A stretch of 64,000 bases of DNA. Source: Nannochloropsis oceanica. Lineage: Eukaryota; Sar; Eustigmatophyceae; Eustigmatales; Monodopsidaceae. The DNA lies in contig CP038128.1 of the NCBI GenBank assembly GCA_004519485.1, positions 947,001 through 1,011,000 of the forward strand, read 5' to 3'. Positions 12,452 through 25,900 of the stretch are shown piece by piece; positions within the stretch are counted from its first letter, which is position 1, and each line of letters starts with the position of its first letter. The notes under the pieces are model-generated. The model was not told the DNA's origin and ran no database searches. It saw only the letters and a list, made by a program, of their open reading frames with translations. Position numbers and translations under genes: made by a program.

Positions 12452-13530
12452 GAGGAATAAGAAAGCTGACGGAGGAGTGTGAGCTGTCATTTAAGGGCAG
12501 TGGGGAGCGTTTGCTGCTGGATGAATTGGGGCAACATTATGAGCAGCGGCTGCAGCTAAAAGATGAAGGAAAAAGAGACGCGATTAACAATGTAAATAGG
12601 CACTTTGCGGCTGTGAATGAGTTTTGTTTGTATCTGATCTCTTTTTCAACTTAAAGTTATCACGTAACGAGAAACACTACGATAGTATTCGAATAGATAT
12701 GTTGATGTATTTGACAATGCAGCAGGGAGCAGATGAGAGTGGGGAGGAGAAACAAGATGAAGTTCTGGCCATTTTTCTGAATTCGGTTCACGCTAGCGGC
12801 AATGTGGTGGAGGTCAGAGTTAGAAGAGGAATGGATCGCTCACCTGTCAATTCATCCGATAAAACAAAATGAATAAAGAGGGAGGAAAAGAGAACGCAGG
12901 AGTGAAAGTGGCACAAAGGCGTCCCGTACGGTGGAGGGAAGTGAGTGGCAAGGAAGGACGTACAAGAAAACATAAGCATTCACAAAAAAAAGGAAGGAGA
13001 GGAACAAGCTAGAAATTTCCAACAAATGTTCACCAAGCCAGCGATCATGTTGCTGAATACGTCATCGTCTTTCTTTCTTCATATTTTATTTCTTTCTCCT
13101 CTTTCTTGCACTCGTTGTTTCGTCGTCGTTCTCGTTGCTGTTGACGTCCTCCTTTTTGTCCTCGGTGCATACGTTGCCGTTTTCGTTGACCTCCTTTTCC
13201 TCCTCCTCCTCCTCGTTTTCGTTGTGAACGTGTGGCCAGCACGACCGACCTTCGTTCCCTGACACATCAAGGTCTGTATATTTTCATTTCCCCCCTCGGT
13301 CAGCATGACTTTTTCCCTCCTCCTTCCTGTCTTCCCTCCACACGACGTACAAGACACCGCGCACCCGAGGGTCGTCCTTCCCCTTCACATAAAAAGTGAA
13401 ACAGGGACAAAGTTGGGCGCCTGCTTTCGCTCGCCTCTCTCTAGCAACATGGAATATATGACCCATGGAGCGAGCCCTGAACAAAACATGCCCACCTCTT
13501 CCCCTCCATCATTCCATCTCCTCTCCTTTC
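12452..13530. other. Convergent intergenic region, 1.1 kb
   Basis: Holds the 3' flanks of two genes facing each other. The left part (about 12720-13010) is purine-rich and the right part (about 13060-13230 and 13480-13530) pyrimidine-rich on the plus strand, so each 3' flank is purine-rich in its own sense. No gene or RNA recognised. Confidence 0.55.
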
Positions 13531-15077
13531 TTATGTGTCCCCATCCTTGAAATTCTCCCCTTTGGTAAGCTTTTCGAAATCATCATAAAAATCGTCATCA
13601 TCAGCCCTAACTCCCCCTCTTCCCCCCCCCTTTCCTCCCTCCCTCCCTTCCGGCCCTCCTCCTCCCTCCCCTCCAGCCCCCCCCTTCCCTTCCCCATCTG
13701 CCCTCAATATCACCTGCGAGCCATCATCAAAAACCCAGGTCGTCCCCTTCACATACTCCTCGCTTGCCGGCGGCATCTTCCCTCCTCCCCCTCCACCTTC
13801 CTTTCCGGCCTTGACCGTATCTTGGTAATCTCCCTCTCCTCCTTCCCCCCCTCCCCGAGCAATACCCGCCGCTCCCGCCCTGAGAGTCTCGGCGCCATCA
13901 TGCGAGATGTACGCGGGACCCGTGCCCGGAAGCCTGGGAACATTCTCCATGTCCCCTTCCCCTACCGTCTCTATCCTTTCCAACAAATCCGTGACCATGG
14001 AGTCCTTGCTTCGCTTTGCGAAGTACTTGTGGCCCAAGAGGGTGGTGCAGGTGGGGCGTTTCTTCGGGTCTTTTTGCAGGCACAACCGCACGATCTCTCG
14101 GAACCCACGTGAGAAAGCCTCGCCGTCCACGGATCGATCATCCGGGTAGCTCTTAAGGCTTGGCGCCTACAAAAAGAAAGGAGCAAGGGAACGAGAGAGG
14201 CAGTGAAAAAGGGCGGGAAGAAGGGTATACCATGAAAAGCGGCAGATGGATCGGGAAGACACTTACTAATTGCCACTCCCTCTCTTCCCTCCCATCTGCA
14301 GACCCTTACCTCCTGCTGAATGGTCATAATCAAGACCTTCATGGGGGCAAAGTGTGCATAGGGCGCATACCCCTTCGCTAGCTCCAATGCCGTGATCCCG
14401 AACGACCAAATATCCGCCTTGTAGTCATACCCATCGATCTGCTCCATCACCTCAGGCGCCATCCAACACGGTGTCCCCACAAACGTCTTGGTCGTCTGCC
14501 GCCGATCTCCGGAATTGATCAACCACCCAGATACCCCAAAATCCGCGAGGCGGACATTACCTTGTCCATCCAATAGAATGTTCCCCGCCTTGACGTCCCG
14601 GTGAATCTGGCCCTGGTCATGAAAATATTTGAGCCCCTGCAGCGATTCCCTTAAGATATACGCCAGCCAGTCCTCGCGCATACCCTCCCCCATACCCATG
14701 CGTTTGGCCTGGGTCATGACGTGTAGACAGGAGCCCTTTTCCATCATTTGCATCACCAACCACAGTTGGCACTCATGCACGAAGGAGCAGTAGCACCGCA
14801 ATATGTTGGGATGGTCCGACATGCGCATCATTTGAACCTCTTGCCGAATGTCTTCAAATGATGAGTTGATATTTTCCAGGTCCATTACCTTGATAGCCAC
14901 GGGGATGTTTCCTTTGGCAGGGCAATGAGCCTTGTAAACAGTGGCGAAAGCGCCTTGCCCAATCTTTTTCTCGAGTGGAAACTGATCCACGCTGCTGGGC
15001 CACTCAGATCCATCCATTGGCATGGTTGCAAATATTGCTGGTGCTGAATCTGCTGCTACTACCACTGCTGCTGTCAC
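13531..15077 (-). CDS. STE20-family protein kinase, OSR1/SPAK (Fray) type, about 467 aa
   Basis: Exons on the minus strand are 14310-15077 and 13531-14166; the intron begins GTAAGG, ends TTTGTAG and is phase 0. All kinase landmarks are present: GQGAFATVY glycine loop, VAIKVMD lysine, HRDVKAGNILL catalytic loop, DFGVSGWL, and GTPCWMAPEVMEQ activation segment. The DFGVSGWL and the IQQE-APSL join, followed by CLQKDPKKRPTCTTLLGHKYF, match the OSR1/SPAK group, which in other eukaryotes acts under WNK kinases to control ion transport and volume. After the kinase (about residue 300) the tail is acidic and Gly-rich, with EEYVKGTTWVFDDGSQVIL near residue 395; a recognisable C-terminal CCT/PF2 docking domain is not obvious. 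The start was taken at the first in-frame ATG; ATGs a few codons later are equally possible. Confidence 0.9.
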
Positions 15078-16911
15078 GACAACCCAACGATGTTGGCGAA
15101 GCTACTAAAAATATGCGGAGCAGGCGACGGGAACGCGAGTGCCGGTGACCGAGGGAAATGTCGATTGAAGAGGAAAGGATAGATGGGCGCTCTCGATTAG
15201 ATGCACATTGCTCTTCCGCCTTGGAGGGTGGATGGGGAACGCCTTGACTCGTCGGAGGGTAGTGATTTGGAGAAAGGTGCAGCAGCTTGTCCTCCCCTGC
15301 TTGCCTCCAAAGCCGGCCAATGATGGTGTCGATAGTGCTGCTGATCTTACTCCTCTTTCTGATGCTGCTACTGCTCCTAGTGCTGCCGCTGCGGTCAAAT
15401 TGGCTCGCAGTCCAAACCTCTACAAGACACGTGTGCTACTGCTTCTGCTGCGATCACGACGATGAGGAGAAGATTATGATAACGACGCACGAGAAAGGAT
15501 CACGCGGCCTAGGCTGTGCCTTGGCTTGTAAATAGCTCGACCAGGCAACGCTGTAAATCGTGAGGGTGGTGAATCGGGAGGAGGTGGGGAGATTGACGAG
15601 CCTCAAGACAAAAGCACAAGCTTAGCATAATCGAACGATGAGGACGACGACGAGGCAGGAAGACGCAAAAAAATGCACCTGTTCCTCCAACCCACCGTCG
15701 CCGTGACCAACACACGATGGTAAACTCTGCCTCTCTGAACCAAACAGCCTTGTTGGCCGTTCCCAGACGTGGACAGCGCAATGCCCGCCGGCGCGCTTGC
15801 ATGGCAAGGGAAAGAGACGATAGACGATCCTGCTTTCAGCTGAGTGTGAGGATGATGATGCCTTGGACCTATGTCGATTTTGAACAACCGTTATTTGTTT
15901 TGATCTTCCCTCGCGTTCGCGAGCTACTCCTCCCTGTCGACGAGAGAACGAAACTCCTCCTGCGCTTCCTCGTCCTCTCGGCTCACTGCAACTCCGTGTT
16001 TTCTTATGAGTTACCTATGTGCACAACACACGTCCTAAGCTTGCCTTGCATCCCGGTCAAGCGAGACAAGGGGTAGTCGTCTCCGGCCCATCTTGGCACA
16101 AAACGCTGTTCGCTGTCGGGAGTGGCATCACAACCACGAGCGCGCCCGACCAGCTATTCCTCCCTCTCCTTCTCCCAGTGTGTAAGACTGTGACCACCGC
16201 ATATGCCCTTACCTCTTTCCCGCCCCCCGGCCCCATACTCAGGCTCTCACGAAGACCTAGTGTCCGTGTCGCTCGTCACACACCGCAGACTCTTTCCGCC
16301 GTCCTTTTTTTGGTGTCGTCTTCTCTCCCTCGGGAAGGAACCTCAAGAAAAAGACCTCAAAGCTAGTCTGTCAGCTTTACCCAGCAACCCATCAGGAGTT
16401 TTGCTAGACACAATCGCCTCGTGCCACTTCCGTGAAAGTCCCTCCTTTCACTTCAAGTTCACTTTACCGCTTGTGTTTGCCAAAGGTACGTCGATGGTTT
16501 AGAATGCAGGAGAGAAGGGAAGCGGACGTAAAGGAATGAAAAGAAAGGTAGATGGGGGTGGGGTATGCCTGATCATGCCATAGAAAGGCGCGCAGGTGAC
16601 CACATAATCCCTTGGTGGATGGGTGTGTATTGCAGGCGGACAAGTATATTAGGACACGTCGTGTCTACTGACCGCTTGTTCCGTCGTGAGGCATCTCACC
16701 ACGTGCACACTCTTATATCCCATGCATCTCACCCTGTCTACTCATTCATCTTCACACACTCTATATCCATCTCAATCTAAACCTCTATTCCTCTCTCTCT
16801 CTCTCTCTATCAATCTCACTCACTCTTTCACACACGCGCGCGCACAACACATACACACACACACAGCCCCGTAATTTTTTCAGTCAAGCCCTTAACACTC
16901 CACTTTAAGAT
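15078..16911. other. Divergent intergenic region upstream of the polyketide synthase, 1.8 kb
   Basis: Longest unassigned stretch of the left half. It should contain the promoters of the OSR1-type kinase (minus) and of the polyketide synthase (plus). The last 130 bases before the synthase ATG are C/T/A-rich with CT and CA microsatellites. Overlapping small open frames show no domain. No tRNA seen. Confidence 0.5.
16791..16865. repeat. CT and CA microsatellites in the likely 5' UTR of the polyketide synthase
   Basis: A (CT)9 run at 16791-16808 and an imperfect CA/CG run ending at 16865 lie 47-120 bases before the start codon. They probably sit in the leader or core promoter. Confidence 0.7.
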
Positions 16912-19900
16912 ATGGCGACCATGCCCGAAGGCGAATCTATTGCAGTCATCGGCGCCAGCATCGTGCTGCCCGCCAACATCAACTCCCGAGAAAAGTTTTT
17001 CCAGATTATTAAGGAGAAGAATCAGGTGTCCGTGGACACCGTGGCCGCCCGGCGCTACCATGCTTCGGACATTGACGAGTCCGACACCGGCCACCCTTGG
17101 AAGCTTAAGTCCAAGTATTCCATGGTCTTTACCGAGGAGGAGGTACGTTTTTTTCTTGTCTCGTGTGTGTGTTCTTTGGTGTCCAAATTAGAGGGTTGAG
17201 CCTGATCTGAACTCACTCCGCTTTTCAACCCCTCTCTTTCGCTGCGCACAGCTTGGCTGCTATGATTCCCACCTTTTCAACATCCAGGGCAAGGTTTCCC
17301 GCAACATGCACTTGCAGCAGCTCGGCATCCTGCAGTCTGCGTTCGAGGGCCTGGAGGACGCTGGCATCCCCCTGCACGAGATCTATCGCACCCGCACGGG
17401 CGTGTTTGTGGCTGCTTACACAGCCTTCTTGCCTGCCTGCGACGGGCCCGATGAGACCCTGCTCCGCGGGCAAATTATGTCTTCGTTGGCCGATCAGGTC
17501 TCCTACTTTTTGGGGACGTATGGGCCCTCGATCACCATGGAGACGGCCTGCTCGTCCTCACTCGTAGCCATCGCCATGGCTGTGGCTTCCCTTCAACAGG
17601 GGGACTGCGATACGGCACTGGTTACGGGCCTCAACTATCTGAACGAAAAGGACTTCCACCTCTCCCTCCAGGCGTGTGGTGTCATGGTCCAAGGCCCCAC
17701 GTCGCACCCGTTTGACGAAGATGGAGCCAAGGGCTATATTCGCGGGGAGGGCATGGGTACTATCGTCCTCCGCCGCATGACCGATGCCGAGCAGCGCGGG
17801 GACCGGATTCTCTGCAAGGTCTTGCGGGCCATAGCCGCCTCGGCGGGCCCTTCGGACAATGCGCTGGAGGGCCCCGGCCGCGTTTACGAGCAGCCCTGCC
17901 CCTTCGGGATGCGCGAAATGTTTAGCCGCGTGTACAAGTGCGCCGGCGTACCTCTTGGCAAGCTCCATTACATGGAGTGTCACGCCACGGGCACGGCGGT
18001 GGGCGACGTGATTGAGCTTCAGGCCATCGGAGATGTTTTCGGCGACTCTCATGACCTGAAGGCAAACCCACTGCGTATCGCTTCCGTCAAGTCCAATATC
18101 GGCCATGCGGAGGTGGCGGCCGGCATCTTCTCTGTTATCAAGATAGTGCAGATGATGAAGAATCGCATATTCTTGCCATCCGCCGGCGTCACCTGTCCAC
18201 GCAAGGATTTTGAGTGGACAAAGAACAACATGATGGTGCAGCAGGAGTTGGAACCCTTCCCAGACAACGAGCCCGTGACAGTGGGCGTCAACTCCTTCGG
18301 CATCGGTGGCGCATACGGGCATGTGGTCATGCAGGAATATAAGCCCCCCGTCTTCGTGCGCCGCAATCTCCTTACCTCGGCCTCCTCTGTGGGGGCTCTG
18401 CCTGTAGAGGAGTCAGCGGCTAAGGGTTTGGTCTTTCCCCTCTCGGCAGTGAGCATGCCTCATCTGCAGCTCTTCGCCGACCGTATGGCTACGTACATCA
18501 AGGAGCGCGGCCCGGCCGTCAGCCTCAAGGACCTATGTGCCACCATGTGGATCCACCGATCCCGCTTCCAGTACCGCAAGTCCTTCGTGGCCTCTACCAC
18601 AGAGGAGCTCGCGGACAAGCTGGCCGCATTCGCCTCTTCTGGCAGCGCAGATCCCTCTGGCGAAGGGCGCAAGATGCAGGTGGCTTATGTCTTTACGGGC
18701 CAGGGCTCTCAGTGGCCCGGCGTGGGCAAGTCTCTGATGGCCTTTCCCGTCTACCGGAAGGCAGTCAAGGCGGCAGACAAGCTCTTCAAGGCGAGAGCCG
18801 GTTGGTCCATTTTGGAGAAGATTGACACTCTGACGATGGATGAGATGCGCGACACCCTGTATGCGCAGCCCATCTCTTTTCTGGTACAGGTCGGACTCTT
18901 TGAGCTCCTCAAGTCCTTTAAGGTCTTTCCTGATGTGGTAGTGGGTCACTCGGCCGGCGAGGTGGCGGCGGCTTACGCTTCGGGCCTACTCACCTTGGAG
19001 GAGGCGTGCGAAGTGGTGTTTCACCGCTCCGCAGAGCAGCAGAAGATGGCGGGCTGCGGGCGCCTCATGGCTATCGGCCTGAGCGAGGAGAAGATTCAGG
19101 ACATCGTCCGAGGTATGGCCGACGTGGAGATTGCCTGCATCAACTCTCCCGAGTCCGTGGTCCTCGCTTCATCAGAGAAGCGCCTTAAGGAGGTGGCGGA
19201 TCTTCTGCCCGAGGGCACGGCTAAGGCGATGGTGCCCGGAAACATTGCCTTCCACTCCTCCCGCGTGGAGCCCATCTTGGCCGGTATGAAGGCGCGCCTG
19301 GCCTTCCTGGACAAACGCCCCAAATCCTGGGGGCTGCCGTACATCTCTGCTGTCACCGGCAAGCTCGAGTCCAACCTTGACTCCAGCTACTGGGTGGAGA
19401 ATGTGCGTCGCCCCGTGCTCTTCCAGAAGGCTATTGAGACCATCTTCTCCCAGGACACGTGCCCCGACGTGGTCATCGAGATCGGTCCCCACAAGACTCT
19501 CTGCTCTCCCATCGCCCAGGTCCTGAGCGCAATGGGCAAGTCCGCGGCCGTGCTTTGCCCGCTCAAGAGGAACGACACCTGCTCCCTGCGTTTCCTGGAG
19601 GCGCTGGGCCAGGTCTTCGAGAAGGGTATCACCGTGGACTGCAAGGCCTGGTACCAGGAGCTGGGCTACGACTTCGAGGAGGACATGCCCAAGCATCCTT
19701 TCATCAAGAAGCGCCTTCACGAGCTGCACCCTGTGCTCAAGAACGACATGCGAAATGGTGTCTATACGGAGGGCCCCTTGGCCGGCTGCCAGAAGTTTTT
19801 TGACGGCGCATTTGTCACCGAGGCCTCTGATCGGACCTACAAGCACATGTGTGATCACAAGATGGGGGGATCTGCTATCTTCCCTGGCATGTTTTGGGTG

Positions 19901-22900
19901 GAGATGGTTCTGGAGGCTGTCAAGGGCGCGCCCATCACGCTCACCAATGTCGAATTTAAGTCCATGCTGAAGATTCCCGCGGCCAGCTCCGGCGAGAATC
20001 CCGCTTTGATTGCCCTGAATTTTACCGAGGAGCAAGATGGCATTCGTTCCTTCGTGGTGCGCTCCTGTCCGTCGCGTGAGAAGTGGGACGAGGATCCAGT
20101 TCTGGTGGAGCACTGCACGGGCAAGGTTGTTAAGAGCGAGCTCTTGAATGAGGACGGCAGCCTACTTCAGGGGTTCAAGCCCGAGGCATACGGGCTGTTG
20201 GCAGAGCTAGACCTAAAGGACATCGGCAAGAGCGGCTTGGACGAACTAATCACCCGCCATTCCCAATGCGAGCATGCTAGCACCGAGAATTTCTATGGCA
20301 CACACTGCGTGGAGGGCCAGATGGAGTATCTGGAGACGTTCCAATTGGTGGAGAGCGTGCACGTGGATCCCAAGACCATGAGCATACTTGGCAAGCTCAA
20401 CTACGACAATGCGGCATGGCAAAAATCCGGAGGAGTCTTCGGCGTGCAGCTCCTGGACGCCATCCTGCATCAAACTCTCATCCTGGCCACGCATTCGGCG
20501 ATTTACTATGCTGGTGGATTTGACGCCTGCCATTTTATCCGCACGCCCGCCACCAAGGAGCTATATGTCCACTTTACTTTGGACAAGTATCGCCTCCAGA
20601 TCGGCCGCAAGAAGAAGGTGGGCGACTTTGCTCTCTACGACGGCACCGGCCAGCTGGTGCTGTACATGCAGGGCTTTTTCACCGTGTTTGGCTCCTTTAC
20701 GGATAACTACAAGCTCTGTGACCTATTGTGGCAGCCATTCGAGGCGCCTGCCCTGCCGACGGAGAACGCGCTTCACGCCCACAGCTTGGAGGCCCTGACC
20801 CACACGGCTGACTGGACGGCCGCCGACAACGAGCGTTTAACCTCTTGGTTAGTGGAGAGTCTCCGCTCCAACGGCGCTCTGGAGTCGCCCGTACTTGTCG
20901 CAGATGGGGACGCTGCCAAGGTCAAGAAGGGGAAGGGGAAGGAGGTCGTGCCTCTGGTCCGTAAGGTGTTGGAGGCCCTCGAGGCTCGCATATCAGAGAT
21001 CCAGGAATTATCTGTTAATGAGGGCAAAGAAGCGACCCTACCCAAGGTGGCCAAGCTCGATGAGCGGGCCGAGGAGTTAGTCAAGGCTCTGACGTTCAAG
21101 ATACAGGAGAAGGAGGTCGCTGTCGCCGAGGGCGGGGAGGCTAATGAGCTTCTCGAGCTGTCGGGGGACGAGATCAAGAGCTTGGTAGCAGTGTCCATTC
21201 AGCATTCCTCCGAGACGGCCACCGTGGCCGCTGCACTCAAGGCGCAGGCCGAGGCGCAACAGAAGAAGGTGGGGCATAACTACGTGTTTCGTATCTTCGA
21301 GGTCGCCCAGGAGGCGACTGAGACGGTGGTTGAGGCCCTGTCTCGCTTAGACCTGCCCGAGCATGTCATCATCGAATACTTCATCGGCTCCCACAATGCC
21401 AGCCTGCTCAAGTCTCTAGCCACCAAGGTGAATCGTCGTGCTATCAACCTCCGCCTCCGCCGGGTACTGATTAACGACACACTCTTCAACGAGCTAAAGG
21501 ACATCACTTTCGAGGCTGTGGTTTTTGACGAATGGACCCGTTCTGGTGCTTCGGCGTACGCCGAGGGCAAGTCCGAAAGCGCCGCCGCAAATGCACTGGA
21601 CTCTCTGAGCACGTTCATGCAACCCGGAGCTCCTGTGTACGTGCGAGGCCTAAATGATGTGCCTCTGTGGACGGCTCTCACCTCCTTGGTGTCGGCCACT
21701 CCCCTGCCCCTGGTGAACGCCCTCTCGGCCGAGAATGCGCTGGCTGACTGGACCCATCAGTTCCTGGTCCAGGGCAAGACCTCTACCGTGAAGATTGGAG
21801 CCGGCACGATCTTTGTGGGACAGCAGGGCACTGCCGTGGCTGCAGCACCCGCACGTTACTTGTTGGTGGTGGACAAGCGGGCCGAGGGTGAGGAGCTGCT
21901 CAAACTCATGAAGGCACGCAACCCTGCGGCCGAGGCAGAGATCATCCTCGTGGGAGAGGACGGTAAGCTTACGGATGCCTCCACGGCGGATGATTATGCC
22001 GCGCTCATTACCGAGCTTCTCGCCCCGAAAAAGATCGAGGAGGTCGCTGAGGGTGCCGCCACTGCTGCTGCAGCAGCCCCTACTGAGGACACGACGGAGG
22101 ACAAGGGCACGCTCTTCAAAGGCGTCGTCTTCTCTGCGGGTCTCAGCGACACGAGCGTGATTGGTGACGTGGGATTCAGCCGTCTGCTCAAGCTAGGTCA
22201 GGGCCTGCTCAAGAACGGGGACTTGCTCAAGACTCTTCGCAGCAATGAAATCGCCGAGCCCGCTAGCTTGTGGGTGGTGACAAAGGGCGCCTATGTGGGA
22301 GATCTCCAGCCGGCCCAAGGCACAATGCAGGGTATGGCCACGGTTTTGTGCGGCGAGCTCCACGATATGATCACCAAGCATGTTGACCTAGCCACGAGCG
22401 AGGGAAAGGATTTGGGAGCGCTGGCGGACTTGGTTCTCGCGGACGCGCGCGAAAAGACTTACATCATCGTTGAAGGGGCGGCACAAGTGGCTCGCTTCAA
22501 CGCCATCGATAAATCCACGGCCCGTGCCCTGAAGGTTTCGGCCACGGACAAACTCAGCTATTACGCGGACATCAAGTCGGCCGCCTCTGTGCCCGGCGAG
22601 ATCTCCGTAACCTTCCAGCTGCGTGATGTTCCCGCACCCAAGGATAACGAGGTGCAGATTGATATCCACGCAGCGGCGCTGAACTTCCGTGACGTCATGA
22701 TTGCCCTTTCTCTCCTGCCCGAGAAGTCCTACGAGCGCTCCTACTACGGCCGCAATCTGGGGCTTGAGGCCTCGGGTGTCGTCTCGGCCGTGGGGAAGGA
22801 CGTGAAGGACCTCAAGGTTGGGGACCGTGTCATGACCGGGGAGCCCTGCTGCTTCGCCAACAGGCTCAATGCCCCCGCCGCACGCGTGGTCAAGCTTGAT

Positions 22901-25900
22901 GAGCGTGTGCCCTTCGAGGATGCTGCGTCCCTGCAGTCCGTGTACAACACATCCCACCACGCCATGATCAATCTGGCCCGCATCCGTAAGGGTGAGACGG
23001 TGCTAATCCATTCCGCGGCGGGTGGGATCGGTCATGCGGCCATTTCCATCGCCAAACACGTTGGCGCTATTATCTATGCAACCGCTGGCTCGGACGAGAA
23101 GCGGCAGCTGGTCAAAGACATGGGTGTTGATTTTGTCTACAACTCCCGCAACGTGGGCTGGTTCGACGACCTAATGCGCGATACCAAGGGGGAAGGTGTG
23201 GACGTCGTCCTTAATTCGCTGGCTGGCAAGCACCAGCGCCTGGGTGTCCAGGCCTTGCGCTCATCAGGTCGCTTCTTGGAAATTGGTAAGATGGATATTT
23301 TTGACAACAATGGGCTTCCTCTGCTGGCTTTCCGCAAGAATATCTCCTTTTTCGCCATCGACATGGACCGCTTAGCTCTGGACGACCCCGAGCAGACGGC
23401 GGAGATCGGACGCGAGGTAGGGCGGCACTTCATGGAGGGGCACTACCATAAGCTACCCATTGAGAGCTTCCCTATGGACCAAATTCGCGAGGCCTTGGAG
23501 TTCATGAAAACTGGCAAACACGTAGGCAAAGTAGTGCTCACCAACTACCTTAAGGACGAGAAGAGTGGCAAGCTCAACCCCTGCTCCGTAATGGTGGAAA
23601 AGCCCCAAAATATCTTTCATGCCGACGCAACTTACCTGGTTACGGGGGGTGCTGGTGGCTTTGGCTCCAAACTGGTGCGCTACGCGTACTTCAGTGGGGC
23701 CCGCAGCTTTTTGATCACCACCCGCTCAGCCGACACGGAGAAGGTGCGCGCTATGTTCCAGGACATCTTGGACGACCCCGCTGTAAAGATTGAGGTCATG
23801 ACGATCGACACGGCCAACGAGGAGGACATGAAGAAGCTCACAGATCGCGCCCACATTATTTCGCCGCCCGTCAAATCCATCTTCCATGTGGCCGGCGTGA
23901 GTGTGGACATTGTTCTGCCCGAGATGAAGCCTGAGGACTTCTACGAGGTCGCCAACTGCAAGGCCCTCGGCGCCTGGCTTCTGCACAAAGAGACGCTAGA
24001 CCTACCCATCGAAAACTTTGTCGTCGTTTCCTCCATCGCCTCCTTAATCGGCGGTCTCGGCATGTCCTCCTACGCCTCCTCCAACGCCTACCTGGATGCC
24101 TTGATGCGCACTCGCCGCTCCAAGGGTCTGCCTGGTGCAGCCTTCAATATGTCCTCACTCTCTGACGTGGGCATCCTGGCCAATAACCTGAGCGCCCGCA
24201 AGTTCCAGCTGAAAATGGGCGTGGAGTACATCACCTCTTTCCGCGCTTTGCAGGAGCTGGAGATGGGGCTTGTGGCGGGCATGAACCCTATCATCACCAT
24301 GTTTTTTAAGGAGAAGACCCGCAGTATGTTCCCCTTCCAAGCGCCCTGGTCCCACCAACTGGGCGAGGCACTAACCCTGGGCGCTGTGGCGGCCAAGGGC
24401 GACTTCATGACTACCAAAGAGATCGCAGCTTTCCTGTCCGAGGAGATTAAAGAGATCACAGGCGCGGCCGAGGTGCTGGTCACGTCTCAACTCGTCACGC
24501 TGGGCCTGGACTCCTTCGGGTTCGTGGAGCTGGGTGGGCGTATCAAGAAGCATTTCGGCATCGAAGTAAGCTCTGTGAAGATGAGCCCGGACAACACCCT
24601 GGAAGACGTGTCTAAGATTATCTTTAAGCTGCAGTCTCGCGGCTCCAACGACAAGAAGGGCGCAGAAGGCAGCACCGAGGACGAGAACTCTGACGAGATG
24701 CTGGTGCTTCACAACAAGGCGGAGATGAACAGTATGATTGCCACACTCTTCGAGGAGGACGATGCCGCCATCCCTACAAAAAGCTTTCAACTCAGCTCCT
24801 TGAGCTCGGGAGCCAAACTGCTTTTTGGTGCCACGGGCTTGACTGGCGCGCATTTGCTGCGCTACCTGATCAAGGCTGGCGTGCCCAAGGTCTTCTGCGT
24901 GGTGCGTGGCTCCACCGCTCAGGGTGGCCTCGCCCGCATTGAGAAGGCCATGCGTCTTCTTAAGATCTGGAAGCCCTGCTTCGCGGTCCACATCGTGGCC
25001 ATCCCCGGCGATATGGCGTCTCCCAACTTCGGTCTCAAACCCGAAATATATTCCCGTCTGGTGCACGAAGTCGACGCGATTGTGCACGCCGGCGGCTCAC
25101 GCAAGTGGCACATGGACACCGAATCCGTGGCCTGCAACATCTCAGGGCTCATGAACGTGATCACACTTGCCCGAAAGAGCAACGCCAGCGTGCACTACGT
25201 GTCCTCGGGTTGGCTGGATGCGGAGGAGGCGGCCACGGAGAAGGATCGTGAGATCCTGCGCTCCATGCCTTACGTGCAGATCAAGCGCCGCGCTGAGGAC
25301 ATCCTGCACTTTGCGGCTCGGCACTACAAGCTGGCCTGCTTCGCCCACCGCATCCCGCTCATCTCTGTCAACACCAAGGGCGGCTTTACGGGTGACTTTG
25401 TCGCGTTCTCAGTCATGCAGTCCCTGTACGAGTGCCACATGATGCCCAAGGAGATGTGTGAGAAGAGCTGCTACCCCATAATGCCCGCCGACCTGGCCGC
25501 CAAGTTTATCGTGCGCCAGATGAGCCGCGCACCCCGCAAGACCAATGGCAGCGCTCTGCTCTACTCGGCCGCAGCCTTCTCTGAGATTATTTCCACACCA
25601 AAGCTGGCGGAGTGGGTGGAGGAGCTCAAGGGAATCAAGATCGATCGCACGGCTTCCATGGACCAGGTGAGGGACTACTATGCCAAACGGCTGGTCAACG
25701 AGGTGCAAGATATGCAGGCCTCCTTCACGGACTTTTTGGCCGCTTTGGGTCGAGCTTCGGAACGCTTGCGCCTGCAGGTGCGCCGGGAGTCGTCAGTGCG
25801 GCACCTGATAGATAAGGCATTGTACTACAACCCCAAGGTGTTACCCTCAGAGCTCCTGAGGGAGTATATTAAGGACCATCCGGAGGTGTTGCTGATGGAG

